In this document: positions 21,675 through 31,611 of the stretch, in pieces
Layout: the number at the start of each line of letters is the position of its first letter
Position numbering within the stretch: the first letter of the stretch is position 1
Source of the DNA: Carnegiea gigantea
Taxonomy: Eukaryota; Streptophyta; Magnoliopsida; Caryophyllales; Cactaceae
DNA: 64,000 nt
Assembly (NCBI GenBank): GCA_029747015.1
Contig: JAKOGI010001262.1
Location: 62,001-126,000 of the forward strand
Reading direction: 5' to 3'
Translations under genes and position numbers: made by a program
The notes under the pieces: generated by a model
Database searches by the model: none
The model's input: the letters and a program-made list of their open reading frames with translations, nothing else
Told to the model about the DNA's origin: nothing

Positions 21675-22680
21675 CTTAATCATAGATGGTGCTAATTGCA
21701 CTGATGTGGCCTCAAAGACACTTATCGACAAGCTACAAATTCCCACTAAGGAGCATCCTACTCATTACGCTCTTAAATGGTTAGAACCGAATGGTGAGGT
21801 AAACCTTCAAGACAAGCTCTTATTTCATTCTCAATTGGTCGTTATTATGGTGAAGTATTATGTGATGTCCTCCCTGTGGATGCATGTCATTTGTTGCGTG
21901 GTAGGCCATGGTTGTATGACAATAATGTGATTTATGAGGAGTATAATAATACTTATTCACTCAAGAACAATGACAAAAGCCTCACATTGGCCCCTTTATG
22001 TCCACCTGAACCACACAAGGATAATCTGGGGAAGGGAAGTAAGAAAAGCCCCTACAATATTAGAAAATGGGAAGAGTATGCCACTAGTAAGAGCAAGCCT
22101 CCAATTGCCTTACTCATGGTGAAGCCAAACACAAGTGAGGGAGCAGAACCTTTACCCCTCATAGCTCAGCAAGAGTTTGAGGATGAAATCCCAAAAGGAG
22201 TCATCCCTAAGCTCCCATTGCCTATCAAAATGGTGTTGGGAGAAAGCCCTTATGAGGGTGATCAAGCCACAAGTGACACCTCCCTTGAGTATGATGAGTT
22301 TGAGTTATCGTGTGATGAGTATGTTGAGACCTTCCATGAGCTTATGAGGCCTAGGTGAGGTACTTATTATTTTGGTGCTCTCTCAAAGATGGTCAATAAC
22401 TCCTACACGTTTAAAAGGAGGGGAGTCCTCAATACCTTGGGTGTTTAAAAACCCAAGAATAGTAGAAGACATGAAAGGTTGATGCTAAAGAATTTTAACC
22501 CCAAGGATTTGGGGGAAAGTCCTTCTCAAGAAAGGGAGTTTGATGCATACCGAGCCCCAAGCCAACTCTTGGCTACGCCTTCATCCGCACCAAAGTCCAA
22601 GCCCACTTTCCTTGGACAAATGGACACCGCGCCAGTGTTTCACTCAGGTTTAATGTGGCGTCTCACCAACTAATCAATGT
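21675..22680 (+). pseudogene. Ty3/Gypsy protease-region fragment, different lineage
   Basis: The frame starting near 21675 reads LIIDGANCTDVASKTLIDKL, the retropepsin motif in the form found in plant chromovirus-type Gypsy polyproteins, where it is typically DGGSCTNVAS. A frameshift near 21840 leads to DACHLLRGRPWLYDNNVIY (family form LLGRPWQFD) and a linker rich in Pro, Lys and Glu to 22357. A last open stretch runs to 22672. The RT is absent. The fragment begins within a few bases of the LTR end at 21670, so the junction is a rearrangement breakpoint. Confidence 0.7.
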
Positions 22681-22980
22681 CCAATTAGGGAGATCAATGC
22701 TTTGTTGGGAAGCTTAGAGAGTTACTATTGTCTCAGAGTTTACTGGCATTATGGTTGTGTCTCTTCTTAAATTTTTGGAGTGTGTCTTTTTCAATTTCTG
22801 ATAATTGCTTCAATTTTTTGATGATCTCTCTAGTTTTTTGATGTTCCCTAATCCATCGGGGTGGTCCCCTTTTATAGTGTTAGATGGTGGAAAACTAAGC
22901 TAATTAAGAAAAGTATACCCAACTCAAGTTTTGGTAGGCTTAATCTAAATGGATCACTGGTTCAAATATAATTGCATAGT
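22681..22980. other. Unassigned 300-bp interval
   Basis: No gene or element recognised. It separates the protease fragment from the first unit of the tandem array and contains short repeats of AATTTTTTGATG-like sequence near 22795-22845. Confidence 0.4.
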
Positions 22981-24685
22981 TGAGACCTATTTTAGAAGCT
23001 GAGTTTTTCTACTTGGGTTGAGCTGCAAATTAGCCATAACGTTTTCATTTGACCTTTATTTTAAGTTATTCCTTTTCTCCCTAGAAGATTATTGAGTCTA
23101 TTACTGATATAACTAAATTCGTAATTTTTGAATAAGTGTAGAAGAGGACATAAGTGAAATAACAAACAGTGTCATTTTGAGTGCAAGCCCCCAATGTTTG
23201 ACTTATATCTTTTCCATTGCCTATTGAACTATGATGTATAATAGCCATTAGGAAGATTTCCCAATGAAGAATATCAATTTCTAAAGTTAATAATTTTATG
23301 CACCTTAGAGTGGGTTAAGAACATGGAATATGTCTCAACTAGACACCAAATACCGTCTATACAAGCTTGTTTGTTCTTGTGGGTTCTTTTAACGATCAGT
23401 AGGCATCTTTAGGTTTGGATGTGTGAATTAAGGAATGTTAGCACATTTTAAGGCTTTTCATTTTCAATAATAGGCGTCCTAGGTCTCACTATTATCATGA
23501 TCGAACATTTTATAAAATGAAGGCACTTTTGCATGTCTACAGTTAGCCTTGCTTTGACCGAGCCTGCATAAGGAGAATGTCAAAGTGGATAGCATTTGTG
23601 CTTACCTGCTTAGTGCTTGGTTTTGATCTTTCGTTGGTCTACAGGTTTTGAATTAACCTTTCACTAGTTTGCTAGACCCTTCAATAGTCTAGTAGACTTT
23701 TTGTCGATTTAGTAGTTCTAAATGGTTAAACTTTCACTGGTGTAGTGGGCCTTTCATTACACTAGCTGACCTTTTTGCAGCCTGGAAGTTTTGAAGTATT
23801 AAACCTCCACCAGTCTAGCAGAACCTTCGCCAGTCCAGCAGTTCTGAATGGTTGACCTTTAAATGGTTGACCTTCCGTCGATTAGCAAATCATTCATTAG
23901 TCAAGCATATTGATTGGCTATCTAGCAGACCTTTCATTGGTCTAGCAGATGTTGATGTTGGTGGAGTAAGAGCCTGATGACCTGTAGCCAGATCGTTGTA
24001 AACTTTGTGGCGTCTGAGCCTGAAGACTTGTGGCTAGATCCCTATAAACTTAGTGGCATTTGCGCGTGTGACCTGTAGCAAGATCCCAACGAACTTGATG
24101 GCATGAGAGCCTATAGATGTCTAGCCAGATCCATTTGAACTTAGCGGCTTGAGACCCTAAAGACCCCTAACTAGATCCCTGGGACCTTGATGGCACAATC
24201 CTTATGAACTTGGTGGTGTTAAAGCCTAACGATCTATAGCCAGATCTCTATGAATTTAATAGAGTGAGAGCCTAAATTCATGTATCTAGATTGACACCAG
24301 GAACCCAATTGCGATGCCTCTGCTAGTTACCAGGCTTGAAACCTGGCTAGTTCATGCCATAACCCAGACGAGTTTTTCGAGCCAGGCACGATTGTAACTT
24401 GTTTTGGCTATAACAGTATCGTCCAACCTCTATTTCGAGTGATTGTTTTTTCCCATAAAAATTATTGATCTAAACATCTAATATAAGTAATTAATAATTT
24501 TGAATAGGTGTGGAAGACGGTATAAGAGAAATAGCGAGCCAGTGTTATTTTCAGTAGAAGCGATAATATTTGAATTATATCTTTTCTGTTGCTTATTGAA
24601 CTTTGGCATATAATATGTCATTAGAAAGCTTATTCATTGAAGAATATTAATGTACAAACTTGATAAATGTACACATCCTAGAATG
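22981..24685 (-). repeat. Tandem array of the 1.38-kb unit, left segment (copy 1 and part of copy 2)
   Basis: Marker sequence CAAAGTGGATAGCATTTGTG is at 23581. The unit can be described in three parts: a stretch with GACTTATATCTTTTCCATTGC and CACATTTTAAGGC; a run of 21-27-bp minisatellite repeats built on GGTCTAGCAGACCTTTCG (23630-23950); and a run of about seven 46-bp repeats built on GAGCCTGAAGACCTGTAGCCAG (23970-24300). On the minus strand each unit also has a GGGGGCTAACTGTAGA junction resembling a Tat/Ogre polypurine tract and LTR start. It is interrupted at 24685 by the TSD-flanked insertion. Confidence 0.8.
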
Positions 24686-25330
24686 TAAGTTGTGACTATG
24701 GGGTACCCTGATTATATGGAAATAATTTTTAGGGGACAACCTTTTTAGAATGTACTCCAAAGGACCTACTATTCTGGGTAACCTATTAACAGGGGACAAT
24801 ATTTTATGAAATAGTTATTTTCTGGAGTTTTTCCTTATAACTTAGTCCCTAAACCTTTTGATTTGCTATTTTTGCCCAAAATATAGTTTAACGCGCAAAT
24901 ACTCAACTTTTTGGGTTTTTTTTAAAATAAAACTAAGCTTATAATTTTGTTTAGACTTTTTATAATGATTTCACTGGTACTATTTATTATAATCTACTAC
25001 TTATATGATAAATGTTATATTCTCTATGATTAATGGCCCACCGTGCTTACCAAAATAGTTAAAGCTTAATTGGAGAGTTTCAACCATTACCTGACCTTAG
25101 TCGGCACTGGACTCTAGTGTTCCTCTAGCTTTCGGTTTACAGATATTGCTAATCTCAACTCCACCTTTCCTAGATCAGGCACAACATAGATCCATTTTGT
25201 TTCCTACCTTAGACCATAGTCGCTAATCAAGTTTTATATATTTTAAAGGATAGTGGGACTTTAATCAAGAAATTATAATATTTAAGACATAAGGTTCAAT
25301 TGGATAATATTCCCTATAGGGAAAACGTAT

Positions 25331-25502
25331 TTTATTGAGAGCTTAAAAGTGAAAATATTACAATGGAAAGACTAAAGAGGGACTTAAGCTAAGATCATTA
25401 GAGATGCTTACTCATAGAGAAATAGAGAATTTCGACTTCTTTTTTCCTCAAGAATGCTCAAATGATCGTGTCCCTTCTCAACACTTGACCTCTCCCTTTA
25501 TA
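25331..25502 (-). promoter_or_regulatory. Pararetroviral promoter and poly(A) signal region
   Basis: On the minus strand a TATA box (CTATAAAGGGAG, core at 25502-25497) is followed about 165 nt downstream by AATAAA (25336-25331). This spacing fits the terminally redundant transcript of caulimovirids. Whether it is active cannot be judged from sequence. Confidence 0.55.
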
Positions 25503-25699
25503 GAGGGGATGGGGGTATATAGGATGCCCTGTTGGCTATAGTACATTCATATGGCTACAGCAAACTGCTTTATTTTATAGACTTAACACTTGTTAAATTA
25601 GTACAATAATGGAGCAATAAACTTTCAGAGCTTTTAATGATGGCAAAACTAGTCATCATTATTGACATTCTGCATGCCTTCATCTCCAATTATATCTTT

Positions 25700-26560
25700 C
25701 GACCATCATTGTTAGGATAATTATCAAAATCTTCACCAAATTAAAGATGCTCTGGGTCTCATTTCTCAAATAATTCAAGAATATATTTCTTTCCTTTTTC
25801 TAATAAAAATTTTCCAGCTCCAACATCAAAGAGATAATCAAAGATATCTTCTGAAACCACTCCTTCCACCTTAATGTATTCTTTAAACTCATTGCCATAA
25901 GCGAAAGTAGTGTTTTCACAATGCATTAATGTTTTTCCTTGTTCAATTAATGTCTAACTTTGATGATAAATATTGTAAACATCGATGACTGTTGCTAAAG
26001 CAGGATCAGTAACTATTTCTCATCGATCTAGAAACCATTCTTCTCGTTGATCACAGGGATCATCGTAATCAACAATCTGAACAAGATAATAGGCTAATTT
26101 GGTCTTTCCATTTTCATACTTAATTAACACACAATGTACCTCCACATACAGGTATTGATTATTTCGAATTTTTGTTGGTCCATCAAGAGATTTTAGAATC
26201 TAATGGATCCTTCTGAACATGAATTGTCAGAACTTGGTTAATCTTAAGAAAAATGGGTACTTTGTAGAAGGGATTTCCATAAAGTACCGTCTTGTATTCC
26301 TAGGCTTTAATGACAGGGTCATTTAGAGAGATTGAATTTGCGGGAAAACTAACACCACCAGCTCGAGACTTATTAGCAAAGTAGATCGTTGTGCTCCAAG
26401 AATCATAAATATCATAGGAATAATGATGATAATAGCCCATGCAGGTAGTATACCAGTCATTTTTCTTAAACATGAGAACTTATTGTATGGAATGTGATAT
26501 GCTTTTTGTATGGAATTCCAAATTATCAATAAGGACATTACTAGAAGGACAAACCCATTC
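25700..26560 (-). pseudogene. Pararetroviral ORF downstream of RT, function unknown
   Basis: After the RNase H end a new reading frame can be followed with several interruptions from about 26560 to 25700. It occupies the place where caulimovirids often encode the translation transactivator, but I see no motif that proves that role. Recognisable pieces include RAGGVSFPANSISLNDPV near 26365-26310 and KYENGKTKLAYYLVQIVDYD near 26125-26060. Stops and a frameshift break it. An overlapping 71-residue hydrophobic frame at 26538-26323 is probably a shadow. Confidence 0.5.
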
Positions 26561-26599
26561 TAGTAATAATGATATTTCATTATGGATTTGCTCCTTCTC

Positions 26600-27990
26600 T
26601 GGTAGGAGTTCTGGTCTGATGATCGCCATTGGCGAGTTCTCGAGTTAAACTATCTGGCAGAGAGTTCTTCGATCCTTGTATATGTTCATTAGAGAAGAAA
26701 AACTGGTTAAGCCATAGTTGTCAATGCAAGAGTCGCCCCTGCGCTTGCATGTCTAATAAATTCTTTTTCACAAAACCAAGTATTCCTTTGCAATCATTTC
26801 GAATAGGAAAATGTTTTGGGGCTAAAAAGATTAAGAGCTTTTCAATTCCCCTTATAACTGCAAGAATTTTTTTTTCATTGTAGGATAGTTGTATTCTGCC
26901 TTATTAAAACTTCCATTGCAATATTTGCAGAGTTTTTCTCCTTCTTTAATTTTTGGTACTATGCTCCAATGCTTGTTGCTGACATCTATCTCAAGCACTA
27001 AATCATCTCCTTTTTTAGGCAAATTAAGAATATGAATATTTTTACACATCTTTTAAAAATTTTAAAAAATCTTTGTATATTGGTGGTCCATGTCCAACTT
27101 ACTTCATTCTTGAGTTTCTGCAGCAATAGCTTTCTCAGTTAAGCTAAATCTTTAATGAAATTAGAAGCCTAAGTAAGGCATCCAAGGAACCTTCCTAATT
27201 GCTTTCTATCTTCAATTTTTTCAGGGAAATTCTCTATTTTTTCCTGAATATGCTTTTTTAGGATATTTGTCTAGGTTTTATCTCTAAGCCAAAGAACTCA
27301 ATTTCTTATTCAGCATAAATGCACTTATTTTTACCAACTATAGTACCATGATCAATGCATATTTGGGTGATAGCTAATACATCATCTTTGTGCTGTTCTA
27401 CGGTTTTGGAAAAGATAAGGATATCGTCGATGTAAACTAAACAACAATGATTGAGGTCTTTGAAGATGTTATCCATTCTTCTCTAGAATATTTGAAGTGT
27501 ATTTTTAGGGCCAAATGACATTACTTTCCATTCATAATGTCCTTGTGAAGCACTAAATACAATTAAAGGAATACTTTCCTCTTCCATTTTTATATGCTAA
27601 TAATCGCTTTGTAGTCCATTTTTAAGAACCAAGAGACTCCTTAACTTCTATTGAAAAGAAGAGTTTTGTTAGGAATATAATAATCATCAAAGGCAGTACT
27701 ATCATTAAGCTTTTTATAATTGATCACCATTCTTGCTTTTCCTATTTTTTCTTCTGTATGATTTCTTACCATGAAAGCAGGGCTGGTGTAAGGACTCTTG
27801 CTATTCCTAATTAATCCTTTATCCAGAAGTTCTTTGATTTGTTTATCAAATTCTTAGATATCCTAGTGTGTATACCCCATTTGTTTGATTAAATAATTAG
27901 TATTGGGATTTAGCAGAGTAATTTTTGCAAATGTCTTATCTTTATCCCAAAATTTTAGTGGATTATCAGAGTAGAGTTCTTTACATAATT
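26600..27990 (-). pseudogene. Pararetroviral reverse transcriptase and RNase H
   Basis: The RT active-site motif YIDD is intact at 27434-27423, followed by a continuing RT fold with several stops. RNase H follows at 27049-26850 (EIDVSNKHWSIV, then LCKYCNGSFNKAEYNYPT, a caulimovirid-style block), ending near 26640 (SLPDSLTRELANGDH). The first catalytic acidic residue of RNase H is retained in EIDVSN. The frame is split by several shifts, so no full-length enzyme could be made. Confidence 0.8.
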
Positions 27991-28233
27991 GCTCTTATCG
28001 TTCAGTAATTTGATTTTTAATAGATAACTCAAGTACTGAGATTGTGAATGCTATCTCACGTTGTGCAGGCATTACCTTCTTACCACGCTGGCTGCATGTA
28101 AACTCAATTTTCTGATAAGTGTAAGCCTTACTTAATTTTTTAATAGGAATTGAGTGACCATTAGTTGTGAATATTATTTGGTTTATGATCTGCATGTATA
28201 GAGAATATAGTCTATGAAAAGCATTTCTAATAA

Positions 28234-28569
28234 TCATGTCATGAGGGGGTTGATCAGTAGCCTATAGAACTCTGGAATTAATGATCTTTTTCCAAAGCAA
28301 ACAGAATAACCACTATCTATATAGGCACATAATTCATATTTATTATATCCTTCTAAGTATATGTTTATTGGGATACAGATGCTACTAGGATCTGTGTTAG
28401 TGACTTCATAGCATATCTCCAAAGTTATATTTTTGACTAATTCATCCTCATAAATTGGTTCGCTAACAGTTTTTGTTTTATACCCAATAACCTTTCTATC
28501 TAGACTCATACTTCTGTCTACATTGTCTTTTACAGATCCAAAATTCATTCTACTCATTTTACTAGTCAC
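28234..28569 (-). pseudogene. Pararetroviral aspartic protease
   Basis: A 111-residue open stretch contains CAYIDSGYSVCFGK, an intact DSG-type retropepsin active site, preceded by IPINIYLEGYNKYEL. It sits directly ahead of RT as in other caulimovirids. The reading frame continues in pieces to about 27995 (EIAFTISVLELSIKNQ). Confidence 0.75.
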
Positions 28570-28739
28570 ATTAACTGTATCATTTTCTTTAAGTTCTTCT
28601 CTAGTTGATGAAGGTCCTTCTCCCCATTATGATCTTGTACTTATGCTTCTTAATAATTGGTTTTATGGTTATTTTACCATTTTCATCAATTTTTATCACA
28701 TTTTTCTTATTGATTTTTGTAGGGTTGGCAAAGCAAGAT

Positions 28740-29330
28740 ATCTATGACCTGTAAATCTTTATCTCTTGATGATTGGATTTAAACCTCTGGATTTTTCGCA
28801 TAGAGATAGAACTTTCAAACTCTTCTACTTCTATCATTGTCACCGTAGTCTTTGGATCGATCGTATTATTCTGTTTGTAGATAATTTTCCAAAATATCCC
28901 TAATGGATATCTCCCTCTTTTCAGTCTATTTGAACAGTTTTTATTTTAAAGGGTAGAAAGTTTTTAACAAACTCATTTTTTACACTCACATAATATCCAG
29001 GCTGATAATTGAATTCTATCAATCCATTATATAAATTAGTCTTAATTCCTGTGATAGTTTGATTACTAAATTTGGTATACCTAATATCGAGAGCAAAGCA
29101 TAAAGATGAATATTTTTACCATAATGTTGTAATAGAGTGATTTGAACTTGGACACTTCCAACATCGATATACCTGTACTTTCTATCTTTGTTATGCTTAA
29201 GGATGTTTTCTCAATTAATGAGATTAACTTCTCCTACATCATACTTACAATCTTTGATTTCTAGATCTCTTTCCATCATCTCGTAAACATACTTACTTTT
29301 TAATTGGAAGATGGATTTTTTACAAATCAT
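28740..29330 (-). pseudogene. Pararetroviral movement-protein-like region
   Basis: Between the zinc knuckle and the protease the minus strand encodes pieces resembling the 30K-type movement protein: YRYIDVGSVQVQITLL near 29180-29130, LDIRYTKFSNQTI near 29095-29045 and IEFNYQPGYYVSVKNE near 29020-28970. Movement proteins carry plant viruses through plasmodesmata and are absent from ordinary retrotransposons. Frame breaks are present. Identification rests on these short patches and on position. Confidence 0.55.
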
Positions 29331-29579
29331 ATCTTTCTAAATTATAGGAAGGATCTAATCTCCTTTGACTTCCTCATTATCATTATCAACAACAAGATCT
29401 TCTGCCTGAAGATCATCAAGACTAATCAAGCTGCTTTCTATCATATGACTTGTTTCTTCATAATCACTTTCTTCATATTCATTGTCCAATATAATTTCAA
29501 CAATTCCTTTGTTATTAGTTAGAGCTAGGTCTAATGCCTCGCCTTCACTAAGCTCAACATAAGCTAGGCTTTATAAGGT

Positions 29580-31250
29580 TTTAATAAGCTTGTGGTTCTT
29601 CTAATTTTTGCATTCATTACAATGACGCCCTACTTCTCCGCATGCCCAGCATTTGCAGTTGTTTTTTCCAGCAAGACAGTAAGCTGCTTTCATAAAAAAT
29701 CTATAATATTTTCTGCTATATTTCGCTCCCCTTTGCTTATTAAAGCTCTTTTGCTTATAAAATTTTCTTTTTCTTATACTTTCAAGTTCTTTTCCCCATT
29801 AATGAGGTGAATCCCCACAAGCTAGGGATTGCTTCTTAATTTTCTTTTACTTTTGGATATCAAGACATTGATCATTGATTCATTTTCTTAAATAAAAGAT
29901 TCTTAAATCAAGGGTATCAATGCAATCTGCACGTTCAAGCCATACAATATATTTTTCATTAATTATAGAATTCATTAGGTATGTAATTTATCATAGAACA
30001 TACCAAGATTGGTTTCATTATGCCCAATTTTGTAATAATATTGACTACATTTAGCAATATAATTTTTTAGATATCTCATATCTCATGATTCTATGTTATT
30101 AATCTTTCCCTGCCCTTCTCTTGCCTTTTCTTTAGCATCAAGTTTAGCTCTGATAAACTCAATTTTGATTTTTTTGTATAAAGTTTTGAACATTGCAGCT
30201 GGTATTTCTATCATTCTTAATATGTTTTTACCATCTTCATTTAATGAATCACACCAGTCAGCTACAGTGCTAGCAAAACTATGTTCGATGTAATTTAGAA
30301 AATTTACAGCCGTCCATATAGTGTTCAGGTTTAGGACACTATTCATGCCTATTTTCCAATGTTAACATATTTCTTGTCAATTACAAGCTACATCGGTATT
30401 TAAGACGTGTCCCATTTAGCTAATTAGAGTTAGGCTAACTTCTTTAAAGGTTATAACTTTCCTTGGGACGAACTCGAAGGAAAAATTGATTGTACGTCAT
30501 ACTGAAACATACCTAGGTTTTATAAAATGAGTATTTCTTCTAGAAGGTTCATCAAATTCTTTAGGTTTAGGAACAACATTATTAATTAGATTGGTCTCTA
30601 TCTCTTCTATGCGAGTTCTTCTCCAGTTTTATTAATCTCATTTTTAATAGTCATTTTACCATATCTTTTATCCAATTTTCTTCTAAAGGTAGCACATTAA
30701 GATCCTCTAGTTTAAAAAGGTTCATCTACTGATATATTTCTTCTTACACTTAGACATAATTAGTTTTCTCATTATCATAAGATAATACATCATATTTATC
30801 ATTAATTGTGCCCACAATTTTATTTAATTCTTTTGGGTTTTGTTCTTTCTCAAACATATTCTGTAGTTCTTTACGAGTATACGGCTTATACTCCATCTTC
30901 TTCCTCTTTTTGTGGTTTTACAGTGGATTTTTTACATGATTATTCTCCTACTTCTTTTTGGTTTTTTATATCATGTACAGGAAATAGATTCTTATTTTTT
31001 GGGTTTTGGAAGGGATATTTGTGCTGAAATGTGGTACTAATACTAGAAGTCACTTTTTTCGCTATGTCTTACTTCATTAACCAAAGAAAGGTGAATTACA
31101 GATAATTGCTTCTTAAACTCCTTGACTTCGATCTTAATTTTAGCTAATTATGCCTTTAATTCTAAAATTATATTAGTTATATAGTTTATTTGAGGCCCTA
31201 TTGAAGCAATGCCTTCCGGTAAATGAACAATGTGAGAACAATTCGATCTT
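29580..31250 (-). pseudogene. Pararetroviral capsid region with degenerate zinc knuckle
   Basis: The longest intact piece is 30346-30083 (NTIWTAVNFLNYIEHSF...), which fits the alpha-helical core of caulimovirid capsid proteins. The frame then shifts, and a basic segment leads to a zinc knuckle near 29660-29600 reading CWACGEVGRHCNEC. The His expected after Gly is Arg, so metal binding is probably lost. An acidic tail follows (about 29510-29370). Upstream, about 31210-31080, is a Lys/Glu-rich heptad-like stretch (KAKLAKIKIEVKEFKKQL-like, with a stop) that may be the coiled coil of an associated protein. Confidence 0.6.
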
Positions 31251-31342
31251 GGGCAAGCAGGACATGATTTAATCATTAATCACAGTTAATTAGCTTAATT
31301 AATCATTAATTAGCTTGCTTATCTTAATTATTTTTGGTGACG

Positions 31343-31356
31343 TGGCTTTGATACCA
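31343..31356 (-). other. Pararetroviral tRNA-Met primer-binding site
   Basis: The minus strand reads TGGTATCAAAGCCA, the initiator-Met tRNA complement with one change. In circular caulimovirid genomes this is map position 1, and the integrated copy begins here. Confidence 0.75.
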
Positions 31357-31611
31357 GTTGAAAGAGGGCTTTGAATAGCACTTATCAGAAAAATTACACA
31401 TGGACAAATTTTAGAGTTTCCAAAGTAAGTTTTAAGAATTTGGTCTAAAATGCAAATATGAAAAGTTTAAGGGCTGAAATGAAAATGAAAATAGTGTATG
31501 GTCTCCTTAAAATAGTTTCAATAAATATTACCGCTTCTAATATATATTCTAATAAAATGGTTCCCTAGTTATAATTTTCACAAAAAGTATGGTATCTGAC
31601 AGTGATATTTC

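Larger units (their letters stand above)
25080..31356 (-). mobile_element. Endogenous pararetrovirus (Caulimoviridae-like), decayed, near genome length
   Basis: The minus strand reads, in order: tRNA-Met primer site (31356-31343), a coiled-coil-like N-terminal region, a capsid region ending in a zinc knuckle, movement-protein-like sequence, aspartic protease, reverse transcriptase, RNase H, a downstream ORF, a TATA box and a poly(A) signal. RT without integrase, and a movement-protein region, separate it from LTR retrotransposons. Capsid before movement protein before protease/RT is the order I associate with cavemovirus- and solendovirus-type viruses; that placement is an inference. Frameshifts and stops occur throughout. 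The low-coordinate limit (25080-25310) is uncertain because leader-like sequence merges into the flanking inverted repeat. Confidence 0.8.
24686..31611. mobile_element. Mutator-like inverted-repeat segment carrying pararetrovirus sequence
   Basis: The flanks TCCTAGAATG (24676-24685) and TCCTAAAATG (31612-31621) form a 10-bp near-perfect direct repeat that rejoins the tandem unit exactly; the homologous sites in other units (for example 36260) are uninterrupted. The ends, about 24686-24920 and 31400-31611, appear to be diverged inverted repeats. Blocks matching in order on opposite strands include CAAATNNAAAGGTTTAGGG, TTTCATAAATATT, ATTCTAATAAAATGG and GGTACC/GGTATC. Long TIRs with a 9-11-bp TSD are characteristic of Mutator-like elements. 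No MULE transposase was seen. The TIR alignment is by eye in AT-rich DNA, so the class is provisional; the TSD-bounded insertion itself is firm. Confidence 0.6.

Noticed and set aside
26323..26538. Hydrophobic 71-residue minus-strand ORF that looks like membrane segments
   Set aside because: Another frame over the same bases gives sequence that continues the viral downstream ORF; the hydrophobic frame is a shadow.
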